39,336 bases of DNA from Bacteriovoracaceae bacterium. GTDB lineage: Bacteria > Bdellovibrionota > Bacteriovoracia > Bacteriovoracales > Bacteriovoracaceae. Positions 9,215-16,560 of this stretch are shown here, piece after piece (positions within the stretch are counted from its first letter, which is position 1; the number at the start of each line of letters is the position of its first letter). The DNA is taken from the NCBI GenBank assembly GCA_021732585.1, contig JAKFUR010000030.1, positions 1 to 39,336 on the forward strand, given 5' to 3'. A program made the position numbers and the translations under genes. The notes under the pieces are model-generated. The model had not been told where the DNA came from and searched no databases. It saw nothing but the letters and a program-made list of their open reading frames with translations.

Positions 9215-10522
9215 CTAGAACAAATACCGCAGTCCTGCGTAGACTGCGTCGTTGTTAGTGTACGGGCTCCAATACGATTTGCCATCACTAGGAGTGCCAA
9301 TCATATTTACCCCTGCATTCAAAACCATGTTCCGAACGGGGAAATAGCTTACGCGAACCATGGTCAGACGATCTCTCGTCAACATATCAACTTTACCGTC
9401 AGCAGATACTTGGAAGAAACGGCTCACGCGGTATCGGAACCAACCATGGATGGCCTGGTTCCAGCGTGGGTCCTCCGCCAAAATATCTTCTTCTTTATTA
9501 AACGGGCTCAGGCGAGCCACGTAATCGAAGCCCATGCCCATGCGATCATTTTCTTTTGCGATACCGCCGCCGACGTAGTCCTCGCGACGTTTTTCAACTT
9601 CGATCTGGGTGTACTGAGTCGTGAGTTCGTTGCCCACGGGATAATCATTCGGGCGAACAGCAATGGCAGATACGTAGACGGTGTAGTCTTTGTTTTTCCA
9701 ACGAAGGTTACTGCCGTAAATATCATGGTAGTAGAACTGGGGCTTAACGCGAGCATTGATAAGGTCATCGCCCGGGTTATAAGAAATATCAACCGTCGTA
9801 GAGAGCTGGTTTTCTGGTTTACGCAAGTAGTAGACACCGGCATCCCAGTGTTTGTTCGCCCAACCGAGGTTAAGACCTCCGGCCGGTTTAAAAACCACGT
9901 CAGTGATCTCAGGGTAATCAACGCGATAAAAAATCGGGATATCACGATCTTCAATCCGCGCCGTTGCCGCTGGTGGCTTTGACCAAGGATTTTTTGACGT
10001 GATTGTCCCGTCAGCTTTATTGACTTCGAGAGATGGGTTCAATTCAGGCACGAAGAGTGGAGTGACGAATGAATGAAAACGAAAGCCGTTGGCGTAGTTA
10101 CGCTTGAACACCACACCGACGAGACCTTCTTGACCGGGATCAAAGCCGGTAAAATTCTGACGATTGTTGACCTTACCAAAACCCCAGTGACTGTCGACGT
10201 CTGACCAGTCCAACTGAAAGCGACCTACTTGCAACTCAGAGCGGCCCCAACGATTGGTGACGTACGCTTCGTTGACCGAGTACATCGCGCTACTCTGATC
10301 GTTGACCAAAGCGTTGAAGGTGAAACGACGCTCAACTTCATTTGGACGCTGGCGGTGATAATCAAAACTGAGATCCATGTTGTAGCGATTGCCGTTTACA
10401 TCACCCACTCCATCAGCAACCTGATTTGAGATTGCGCCCACTGAGCCCGTGAAATCTTGCTTCGCCCACAGAGTGGTCGAAGTAAGCATAAGAGCAATGA
10501 GTAAAGTACGTTGCATCAACAC
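9215..10522 (-). CDS. Predicted outer-membrane beta-barrel protein, function unknown
   Basis: 435 residues with a signal peptide (MQRTLLIALMLTSTTLWA, cut before KQ) and no other hydrophobic helix. The mature part is rich in alternating polar/aromatic strands (for example NRWGRSELQVGRFQLDW). It ends in VYAGLRYLF, with the terminal Phe and alternating hydrophobics of a BamA-recognised beta signal. This resembles porin-like or alginate-export-like barrels, but no specific family is claimed. The frame opens at GTG 10522, with AAGG nine bases upstream; ATG 10516 is an alternative start. It is first in the likely transcription unit leading into the lipoprotein gene, whose start lies ten bases beyond its stop. 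A functional barrel-lipoprotein pair is inferred. Confidence 0.82.
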   Translation of the reverse strand: MLMQRTLLIALMLTSTTLWAKQDFTGSVGAISNQVADGVGDVNGNRYNMDLSFDYHRQRPNEVERRFTFNALVNDQSSAMYSVNEAYVTNRWGRSELQVGRFQLDWSDVDSHWGFGKVNNRQNFTGFDPGQEGLVGVVFKRNYANGFRFHSFVTPLFVPELNPSLEVNKADGTITSKNPWSKPPAATARIEDRDIPIFYRVDYPEITDVVFKPAGGLNLGWANKHWDAGVYYLRKPENQLSTTVDISYNPGDDLINARVKPQFYYHDIYGSNLRWKNKDYTVYVSAIAVRPNDYPVGNELTTQYTQIEVEKRREDYVGGGIAKENDRMGMGFDYVARLSPFNKEEDILAEDPRWNQAIHGWFRYRVSRFFQVSADGKVDMLTRDRLTMVRVSYFPVRNMVLNAGVNMIGTPSDGKSYWSPYTNNDAVYAGLRYLF

Positions 10523-10696
10523 AGTGTAAAACCTTGTTATTCCATCATTCTACCAACCAAGTCTAAAAAATCAGACAGGTTGCAAAAGTTGCCTCATTCA
10601 TTACGCATTGTACCAATCCAGGGCTTAGAGGTTGTTCCTGAATGCGAAACCGTGAAAAAAGGTAAGGGTTTAGGGCAGGAATTAAGAACTTAGAAG

Positions 10697-10711
10697 CAAT
10701 GTAAGACATTG
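10697..10711. promoter_or_regulatory. 15-base dyad upstream of the protease promoter
   Basis: CAATGT-AAG-ACATTG is a perfect inverted repeat with a three-base spacer, ending five bases before the putative -35 at 10716. The shape suits a dimeric DNA-binding protein. Operator function is inferred only from position and symmetry. Confidence 0.35.
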
Positions 10712-10715
10712 TAAG

Positions 10716-10745
10716 TTGTTGATTTTACGAATATCCGCGTAATCT
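10716..10745 (+). promoter_or_regulatory. Possible sigma70-like promoter of the subtilisin-like protease gene
   Basis: TTGTTG at 10716-10721 and TAATCT at 10740-10745 are 18 bases apart, leaving a leader of about 35 bases before the ATG at 10787. The match to consensus is moderate. The ribosome binding site AAAGGA lies seven bases before the ATG. Confidence 0.35.
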
Positions 10746-10786
10746 AGTCGCGCTTCGTACCCCATTAACTTCGCAAAGGATTTCCC

Positions 10787-12148
10787 ATGCGCAAATTTGG
10801 CCTCGCTTTAATCGCCTTCCTCACGGTCGGCGCCGCTTTCGCACAAGCTGTGCGATTCGAGCAAAACACTCTTTTCGTAAAACTCAACAAAGGCGCAAAA
10901 CTTCCGGCGCACGGCTTGATTGAAAACAGCAAACACCTCTTCGGTGATTTGTACGAGCTCACCACTTCGGACGCAGTTTTGTTGGAAAACGATTTGCGCA
11001 CTGACAGCGCAGTCGCTTGGACTGAGAAATCTTTCTACGCCGGTCCTCGTGACCTCGCTCTTCCTTCAGACAGCAAGTCAAAGCCAGCACTTGTTGAAGA
11101 CGTAAACTTCAATGATCCCCAAGCAGCAAGCGTCTGGGCATTCAACGATGCAAGCCGCAATGGGGTCTCAGTCCTTAAAGCTTACGGCGAACTTCCTAAC
11201 CGTGCTTCCAAGAGCATCATCGTAGCTGTTGTCGACACAGGTGTTGACTACAAGCACGAAGACCTCGCGGCTGTCATGTGGGTGAACAAAGGTGAAGTCG
11301 CTGGCAACGGTATCGACGACGACAACAACGGCTACATTGATGACGTTCACGGAATCAACACCATCGACCGCAACGCAGACGGATCAGCTTCGGCGAACCC
11401 AATGGACACTCACTCACACGGAACTCACGTGTCAGGCACCATCGGCGCAAAACAAAACAACGGCAAAGGCATCGCGGGTATCGCGGCAAACGTTCAGATC
11501 ATGGCGATCCGTACCGTTCCAAACAGCGGTGACGAGACTGACAAAAACGTTGTTGAATCATACCTCTACGCTGCGAAAAACGGCGCGAAGTTGATCAACT
11601 GCTCTTTCGGCAAAAAACTCAATGAAGGCGGCATGGTTGTTTCTGAAGCCATCAAACATGTTGGCGAAACTTACGGCACACTTGTTATCGCAGCTGCTGG
11701 TAACGATTCTTGGGGCCCGTTCCGTTGGTTCGATATCGATACTAACCTCCGCTACCCAGCTTCTTTCGAAAACGAACACCTCTTGGTGATCGCGGCGACG
11801 GCTTCTTCAGGCGGCCTCGCTTCTTTCTCGAACGTAGGTGTAAAGAACGTAGATGTGGCAGCTCCGGGCCAAGACGTTTTCTCTACCACTCCAAACAACG
11901 GCTACCAGAGCATGTCAGGCACTTCAATGGCAGCTCCAACAACTGCTGGTGTGGCGGCTCAAGTTCTCACGTACTTCCCGAAGCTCACCGCTCTTGAGAT
12001 CAAAGATGTTCTCATGAAGTCTGTCACTCCTGTGTCAGCTTTTGCTGGCAAAATGGTCACTGGCGGTCGCATCGATCTTTCAGCTGCCTTGAAGTACGCT
12101 GAAGCGACTTACCCGAACCGTGGCTCACGTCGTCGCATTGCTCGCTAA
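10787..12148 (+). CDS. Secreted subtilisin-like serine protease (S8 family)
   Basis: 453 residues. A signal peptide (residues 1-19, cut after AFA) is followed by a prodomain-like stretch (about 22-110) and an S8 catalytic domain (about 142-440). The triad is visible: Asp150 in VVDTG, His211 in SHGTHVSGT, Ser380 in GTSMAAP. The oxyanion Asn306 is in AAAGND. An Asp/Asn-rich insert at residues 173-186 (NGIDDDNNGYIDD) looks like the calcium-binding insert of many extracellular subtilases. The C-terminus is short and very basic (RGSRRRIAR), with no extra domain or membrane anchor, so export to the periplasm or medium is likely. It is monocistronic with its own terminator. A digestive role would suit a predator, but that is inference. 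Confidence 0.93.
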   Translation: MRKFGLALIAFLTVGAAFAQAVRFEQNTLFVKLNKGAKLPAHGLIENSKHLFGDLYELTTSDAVLLENDLRTDSAVAWTEKSFYAGPRDLALPSDSKSKPALVEDVNFNDPQAASVWAFNDASRNGVSVLKAYGELPNRASKSIIVAVVDTGVDYKHEDLAAVMWVNKGEVAGNGIDDDNNGYIDDVHGINTIDRNADGSASANPMDTHSHGTHVSGTIGAKQNNGKGIAGIAANVQIMAIRTVPNSGDETDKNVVESYLYAAKNGAKLINCSFGKKLNEGGMVVSEAIKHVGETYGTLVIAAAGNDSWGPFRWFDIDTNLRYPASFENEHLLVIAATASSGGLASFSNVGVKNVDVAAPGQDVFSTTPNNGYQSMSGTSMAAPTTAGVAAQVLTYFPKLTALEIKDVLMKSVTPVSAFAGKMVTGGRIDLSAALKYAEATYPNRGSRRRIAR

Positions 12149-12170
12149 TTTCTAGATTTTTAATAAGCGA

Positions 12171-12196
12171 GGGCCCCGAAAAAAGGGGCCCTTTTT
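12171..12196 (+). terminator. Intrinsic terminator after the protease gene
   Basis: A seven-base perfect stem, GGGCCCC / GGGGCCC, with a GAAAAAA loop and a T5 tract. It lies 22 bases after the protease stop, and its end touches the ybeY stop from the other strand, so it may also hinder transcription from ybeY, although that side lacks a good T-run. Confidence 0.9.
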
Positions 12197-12692
12197 ATTT
12201 GAGCTTTCTTTTCTTTCGCAGCTTCGCAAAACTCTCCAACAATCTCGCCTCATGTCCCTGCATCAACTTCTCTTCCTTCGCACTGATTTCGTGATCGAAA
12301 CCCCACAAATGCAAATAACCATGAAAGAATAAATGCACGAGTTCTTCCTCGAGTCGCACGCTAAACTGTTTCGCCTGTCGTCGTGCCTGAGGAAGAGAAA
12401 TCACCAAATCACCCAGCGGCAAGACTCCGGGAGCAATCCAGTCCCAATTTTTTGGATTTCGCAAATTCACCTGCGCAGGAAATGAAAGTACATCGGTGGT
12501 TTTGTCTTTAGCGCGATGCTCACGATTCATGGAACGCATTCGTCCATCACCGCAGACCATGACGTTTAACATGCCCTGACGTACGCTCGTAGGAAGATCC
12601 GATGCAGCGACTTCCGCTGCCAGGGCCAACCAACGTTTGGCCGTTGCTGAAAGGGTCACGCTTGAGTGGGTCTCAACGATGAGTTTGGTCAT
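12195..12692 (-). CDS. ybeY: YbeY, endoribonuclease / rRNA maturation factor
   Basis: 165 residues. The YbeY zinc-site signature HGYLHLWGFDH (His124, His128, His134) is complete, and an upstream VLSFP segment is typical of the family. YbeY takes part in 16S rRNA 3' end maturation and ribosome quality control. It is slightly longer than the E. coli protein (155) because of a basic tail (LRKKRKLK). No convincing Shine-Dalgarno precedes the ATG at 12692. It diverges from mazG with only 33 bases between start codons. Confidence 0.93.
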   Translation of the reverse strand: MTKLIVETHSSVTLSATAKRWLALAAEVAASDLPTSVRQGMLNVMVCGDGRMRSMNREHRAKDKTTDVLSFPAQVNLRNPKNWDWIAPGVLPLGDLVISLPQARRQAKQFSVRLEEELVHLFFHGYLHLWGFDHEISAKEEKLMQGHEARLLESFAKLRKKRKLK

Positions 12693-12695
12693 GCT

Positions 12696-12709
12696 TCATG
12701 CTAGCATGA
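12696..12709. promoter_or_regulatory. Perfect 14-base palindrome between ybeY and mazG
   Basis: TCATGCTAGCATGA is fully self-complementary. A second, overlapping pair (GTCATGCT at 12689-12696 and AGCATGAC at 12703-12710) nests around it and includes the ybeY start codon. It fills most of the divergent gap, so a bound protein could affect both genes. Operator status is inferred. Confidence 0.4.
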
Positions 12710-12725
12710 CTCTTGAGGAGAAAAA

Positions 12726-13520
12726 ATGGCCTATCCTGAATTAGAAAATGCCATCCGGGTCATTAATCAACTACGTGACCCTAAAGGCGGCTGTCCCTGG
12801 GACCTCGAACAGACACATGAAACTCTGCTGCGCTATCTCATCGAAGAATCTTACGAGTATGTTGAAGCCGTCGAAATGAACGACTCGGCCATGATGTGCG
12901 AAGAAATCGGGGATGTGCTTTTGCAGGTCCTCCTCCATTCTCGAATCGCCGAACAAGGCGGACGCTTTAATCTGGAAGATGTCGCGCGACGTCTCGCCTC
13001 TAAAATCGTGCATCGCCATCCCCATGTTTTTGGCGAGCAGACTGAGAAAGGTCTCACACCTGAGCAAGTGAAAGAGCGCTGGGAAGTAATTAAGCACGAA
13101 GAGAAAAAAGCCAAACGTTCCACCATCCCCTCCAAGCTGATGCACAACCCAGCCCTGCGCACTTCTCACCTCATTGGTGTCGCCTCCGGAAGAGTCGCCT
13201 TTGACTGGGAAGATCATCGCCAGGTCATGCACAAAGTGGAAGAGGAGTGGCAGGAGCTCAAAGATGAACTACCGCCGGGCGGTCACTTCGATAAGGCCCG
13301 TGTCGCCGATGAGATCGGTGATCTTCTTTTTAGTATGGCCCAGCTCGCACGCCATCTTGATGTCGATCCGGAAGAAGCGTTGAGAAACGGCAATAAAAAA
13401 TTCCTCAAGCGCTTTCATATGGTGGAAAAACTTGCGGAAGAAAAAGGTCAAGTCATGGGGCAAATGACAGCACCAGAGATGGAAGCACTGTGGGTGAAAG
13501 CGAAGGAAAAAACCAAGTGA
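12726..13520 (+). CDS. mazG: MazG, nucleoside triphosphate pyrophosphohydrolase
   Basis: 264 residues, almost exactly the length of E. coli MazG (263), with two all-alpha MazG repeats. The first has GGCPWDLEQTHETL and the metal-binding EESYE...EEIGD pattern (residues about 20-62). The second has EEEWQELKDE...DEIGDLLF (about 170-207). The enzyme hydrolyses NTPs to NMPs and pyrophosphate, cleaning damaged nucleotides or modulating (p)ppGpp. A strong GAGGAG lies seven bases before the ATG. It overlaps coaE by GTGA. Confidence 0.95.
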   Translation: MAYPELENAIRVINQLRDPKGGCPWDLEQTHETLLRYLIEESYEYVEAVEMNDSAMMCEEIGDVLLQVLLHSRIAEQGGRFNLEDVARRLASKIVHRHPHVFGEQTEKGLTPEQVKERWEVIKHEEKKAKRSTIPSKLMHNPALRTSHLIGVASGRVAFDWEDHRQVMHKVEEEWQELKDELPPGGHFDKARVADEIGDLLFSMAQLARHLDVDPEEALRNGNKKFLKRFHMVEKLAEEKGQVMGQMTAPEMEALWVKAKEKTK

Positions 13521-14152
13521 AGATTTTGGCTGCGAAATGGAAACGCCTCACTCCTAAAGAACGTCTACATCAATGTTCCTACCCTATCGTCGCTCTCACT
13601 GGAGGCGTGGCTTCCGGTAAATCGACTGTGGCTGCTTATTTGAAAGAACAAGGCGTGCCGATGATCTCGGCAGACCAACTTGTGAAAGACATTTATTCTT
13701 GGAAAGAAACACAAGAGTGGCTCAAGGTACTTTGCCCGGAGGTCATCAATGATTCAGGAATCGATTTCCCGCAGTTAAGGAAAATTGTCTTCACTGATCC
13801 CGCCCTCAAGACCCAAGTTGAAACTTATCTTTACGAGAGACTTCCTCAGGCATTTGCACAGGCTGAAAATAAATTTCCGCGCATTCCGTGGCTTGTGTAT
13901 GAAATTCCGTTGCTGTTTGAGCGTAACATGCAGGCGATGTTCGATGTGGTGGTGGTGTCATGGGTTAGACGAGATGTTCAAAAGAACCGACTTCTCACCA
14001 GGGATCCGCATACCACAGTGGAAACCGCTGAAGCGATTTTGAATCAACAGATGTCGTTGGATGAAAAGAAACTTAAAGCCGATATTGTTTTTGATAACTC
14101 AGGGCCGCCGGATAAAACGGCCCTGAAGAAAATTTGGTCTGAGCTTACTTAA
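13517..14152 (+). CDS. coaE: Dephospho-CoA kinase
   Basis: About 211 residues. Catalyses the last step of coenzyme A synthesis, the ATP-dependent phosphorylation of dephospho-CoA. The P-loop GGVASGKST is at residues 29-37, followed by SADQLVKD and the lid/LIPLLFE-type motif as YEIPLLFE, then RDVQKNRLLTRD. The GTG at 13517 overlaps the mazG TGA (GTGA), with AAGGA upstream, and is preferred to the in-frame ATG 27 bases earlier inside mazG. About 20 residues precede the usual N-terminus of the family, a small extension. The stop (14150-14152) abuts the stop of the convergent gene with no gap. Confidence 0.92.
   Translation: MKILAAKWKRLTPKERLHQCSYPIVALTGGVASGKSTVAAYLKEQGVPMISADQLVKDIYSWKETQEWLKVLCPEVINDSGIDFPQLRKIVFTDPALKTQVETYLYERLPQAFAQAENKFPRIPWLVYEIPLLFERNMQAMFDVVVVSWVRRDVQKNRLLTRDPHTTVETAEAILNQQMSLDEKKLKADIVFDNSGPPDKTALKKIWSELT
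14099..14126. other. Strong hairpin inside the 3' end of coaE
   Basis: TCAGGGCCG and CGGCCCTGA form a perfect nine-base stem around a ten-base loop, about 25 bases before the coaE stop. coaE and the convergent gene share no spacer, so a terminator or RNA-stability element would have to lie inside coding sequence. No T-run follows on either strand, so simple intrinsic termination is unlikely. Confidence 0.4.
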
Positions 14153-15649
14153 CTAGCGGCACTGGCCTTGCCATGGAATCCACTGAGTATTAAGGAATCC
14201 ACCCCAACCGCCCTGCTTCGTGACCGCACAACGTTTGCCGGTGTCACAGGTGTACTCGAACCAACCGTTTGAAACACGCTTACCATCACGAACGACAGCG
14301 CAGTTGGCACCAAGTCCGCCACGCAACTGGCATGTCATGACCGATGGGTTGCCACGCTCTTGGATGCAGCGAGGAACTGTTCTGTACTTATGGATGCCCA
14401 ACACTTCTTTGTTGAACCAGTTGTTACAGTGTGAGTTGACCATACATTTCATCGCTGGGTTTATGTAGGTCAAGCTTGAAACCAAGTTGCGAATCATCGT
14501 ATCAAGGTTTTGCTTGATGGTACGGCCATTTGAAGTTTGAGCGCGAAGGAAGTCACGCTGACAGATCGTAGCGAGGGTTTGAACCGTTGTAAGACGACCA
14601 TCGAGAGTGTCCGGAACGAGCAAGTCGCTCGATGAAAGCTCAACATCATTTTTGTAGGTCTTGACGATTCTGGCGTCACCACCGATGCCAGCCACGCTAA
14701 AGCCGCCAGCGATGGCCGCTTCACTTTCCACTTCGGCCGAGACTTCGCAGGCGAATGCGACACGACGTGGGATAGTACGACCACCGGCGAGCACAGGTTG
14801 GCCATTTGTTCCACGCTTAACAAGATCAAAGCGTCCTTGAGCATCGAAGATAGGAGCGAAACCTTCGCCACCGAATTGAACGAGCGAAGTGATTTTCTTT
14901 TTAAATGAGAAAGTTGGGCCCGCCGAAATCTTCACGCCAAGGAAACTTGCTGAGACTTGAGCAGAGAAATTTTCTTCAGAAGCTAAACTCACTCCCGAAC
15001 GAGCTTTGGTATTATAGCGGGCTTCGAAATCATCTGGACTTGAGCCACCGGCCAGAGCAACCACAAGGGCCGACTTAGTTGTGATACGGCTGCCTGAACT
15101 CTTATTATCGCCAGCAAGATTCGTGAACTCAGACGGCTGAGCTGTTGGCTTTGAAAGCAATTCAAGACGGTTCAAACTGCGTTCTTTCATATTCTCAAGA
15201 AGCTTATCAGAAAGCGGCAGCTCGTTTGATTCCCAAACCGGATTGGCCAAAACGTCTTCTACGATCGCTTTCATGTCGGCCTGTAATTCAGGTGCAAGCA
15301 AATGGAGATCTTTTTCCATATTGGCACGGATTAAATCACGAGCGATCGCCGGAGCATCTTCCGACTCTTGAGCATCACCAATGGCCATGAGGTAACTTTT
15401 TAGTACGCCTTCACGAAGACCTTGAATAAGGAGTTGGCCTTCCATCCAAGCACGTTGATCGAGAGGTACATCATTGGCTTCATAAACGGCTTCACGCTCA
15501 ATCGCTTCGAGATCTAAACCGTTATTGCGGTAAATATTGAGCTCTTTAATGCGATTCTCCATTTGCTCCAAAGGCAACCCTGCGAGGGCCCCGAAAGAGG
15601 TCATACTGGCGAAGCATAGAGTAATCAAACGGCGTGATAATAAACCCAT
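14153..15649 (-). CDS. Secreted protein of unknown function with Cys-containing C-terminus
   Basis: 498 residues. A signal peptide (residues 1-23, cut near ALA) is followed by an alpha-helical, acidic region (about 25-165), then a Ser/Gly-rich region with beta-type segments (about 190-340), then a C-terminal part of about 150 residues with most of the cysteines (CQRDF, CMVNSHCNNW, RCIQ, TCQLRGGLGANC, YTCDTGKRC, QGQC). The cysteine spacing and the SNGWFEYTCDTGKRC segment suggest a disulfide-stabilised extracytoplasmic module. AGGAG lies six bases before the ATG. It may be cotranscribed with the upstream pseudouridine synthase gene (77-base gap). No family was recognised. Confidence 0.8.
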   Translation of the reverse strand: MGLLSRRLITLCFASMTSFGALAGLPLEQMENRIKELNIYRNNGLDLEAIEREAVYEANDVPLDQRAWMEGQLLIQGLREGVLKSYLMAIGDAQESEDAPAIARDLIRANMEKDLHLLAPELQADMKAIVEDVLANPVWESNELPLSDKLLENMKERSLNRLELLSKPTAQPSEFTNLAGDNKSSGSRITTKSALVVALAGGSSPDDFEARYNTKARSGVSLASEENFSAQVSASFLGVKISAGPTFSFKKKITSLVQFGGEGFAPIFDAQGRFDLVKRGTNGQPVLAGGRTIPRRVAFACEVSAEVESEAAIAGGFSVAGIGGDARIVKTYKNDVELSSSDLLVPDTLDGRLTTVQTLATICQRDFLRAQTSNGRTIKQNLDTMIRNLVSSLTYINPAMKCMVNSHCNNWFNKEVLGIHKYRTVPRCIQERGNPSVMTCQLRGGLGANCAVVRDGKRVSNGWFEYTCDTGKRCAVTKQGGWGGFLNTQWIPWQGQCR

Positions 15650-15726
15650 GGTGAACTCCTAATGTGGAGGCATCATAAGCAATCTTAAGAAACTATGTGT
15701 TTTATCAGGGCTAACAGGTAAAAAAT

Positions 15727-16560
15727 TTAGACTTTAGGTACGAAACTGGCCTGATAACGGAAAGTTACTTCTTCTTCAATCCAAGGATCTACGAAGCTGA
15801 GAACTGTAGCCGCGAGCTTCATGCCTTCGCGGTTTTTGTTTCTTTTACCGTACTTAGGGTCGCCCCATACCCCACAATCGATGAACTCGAGGTGGCGTCG
15901 GATCTGGTGAAGACGGCCGGTCAACGGCTTGAGTTCAACCAGTAAACGGTCACCAGGTAACAGCTCAAGGACACGATAACGAGTTTCGGCTTTTTTGCCG
16001 TCTAGCGGATCAGTGAAGGCGCCCTCGGTTCCAACGCCGAGGTAAGAAATCTCACCGGCGACAATGGCCATATAGGTTTTGCGAACCGCTTGGTCTTGGA
16101 AGAGGCGCGAAAGTTCAGCGGCGGCGCTTGAGGAGTAGGCCACCACCATGAGGCCTTCCGTCTCGCGATCAAGGCGATGAACCGGAAACACTTTTTTACC
16201 AGTCTTCTCCACCGCATAGATCAGTGTGCAATGATCACCGGCATCCGTTCCTTGCGCCATCACACCGGCCGGCTTGACCCACACACCGTATTCTTTGTTT
16301 TGGGCAATACACTGAGCTTCAGTAAATGCAGGAATAGATAAGATACGCGGGTCATACATCGCTTTCACTTCGTCAGTGACATCGAGCTTTATGCGAGGAT
16401 CACGCACACGTTCCCAAGCGCCTTTGCCACGGAAGCGTGCCTGTACTGCGCCATATTCGAGAAGTTTTGCGAGTTCATCTCCAGGAAGTTTTGTTACCCG
16501 GGTGAGAGACTCGCCGAGCCGCTCACCGGTAACTTTCGCTTGGAGATTGTAGATTTTCAT
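15727..16560 (-). CDS. RluA-family RNA pseudouridine synthase
   Basis: 277 residues. The catalytic motif HRLDRETEG (with the nucleophilic Asp) and the downstream RKTYMAIVAGE and LTGRLHQIRRHL segments are diagnostic for RluA/RluC/RluD-type synthases, which isomerise uridine in rRNA or tRNA. The N-terminus is shorter and lacks a clear S4 domain, closer to RluA/TruC in size. The target cannot be assigned from sequence. The ATG at 16560 overlaps the stop of the upstream coiled-coil gene (ATGA). Confidence 0.9.
   Translation of the reverse strand: MKIYNLQAKVTGERLGESLTRVTKLPGDELAKLLEYGAVQARFRGKGAWERVRDPRIKLDVTDEVKAMYDPRILSIPAFTEAQCIAQNKEYGVWVKPAGVMAQGTDAGDHCTLIYAVEKTGKKVFPVHRLDRETEGLMVVAYSSSAAAELSRLFQDQAVRKTYMAIVAGEISYLGVGTEGAFTDPLDGKKAETRYRVLELLPGDRLLVELKPLTGRLHQIRRHLEFIDCGVWGDPKYGKRNKNREGMKLAATVLSFVDPWIEEEVTFRYQASFVPKV

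Larger units (their letters stand above)
10523..10786. other. Divergent intergenic region between the barrel-protein gene and the protease gene
   Basis: This is the longest non-coding stretch in the window. It must hold the promoters for both directions. A 15-base dyad and a weak sigma70-like promoter are visible on the protease side (listed separately). GTCT-AAAAAATC-AGAC at 10561-10576 is a short inverted repeat on the other side. A 60-codon frame at 10511-10693 has no ribosome binding site and is not called. Confidence 0.6.

Noticed and set aside
9410-9982. A 190-codon plus-strand frame
   Set aside because: It is antisense to the barrel-protein gene, has no ribosome binding site and encodes low-complexity sequence unlike a real protein.
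10511-10693. A 60-codon plus-strand frame in the protease upstream region
   Set aside because: No Shine-Dalgarno, no recognisable domain, and it overlaps the start of the barrel-protein gene.
13490-13516. An upstream ATG start for coaE
   Set aside because: It would overlap mazG by 31 bases without a good ribosome binding site; the GTG at 13517 forms a GTGA coupling with AAGGA upstream.
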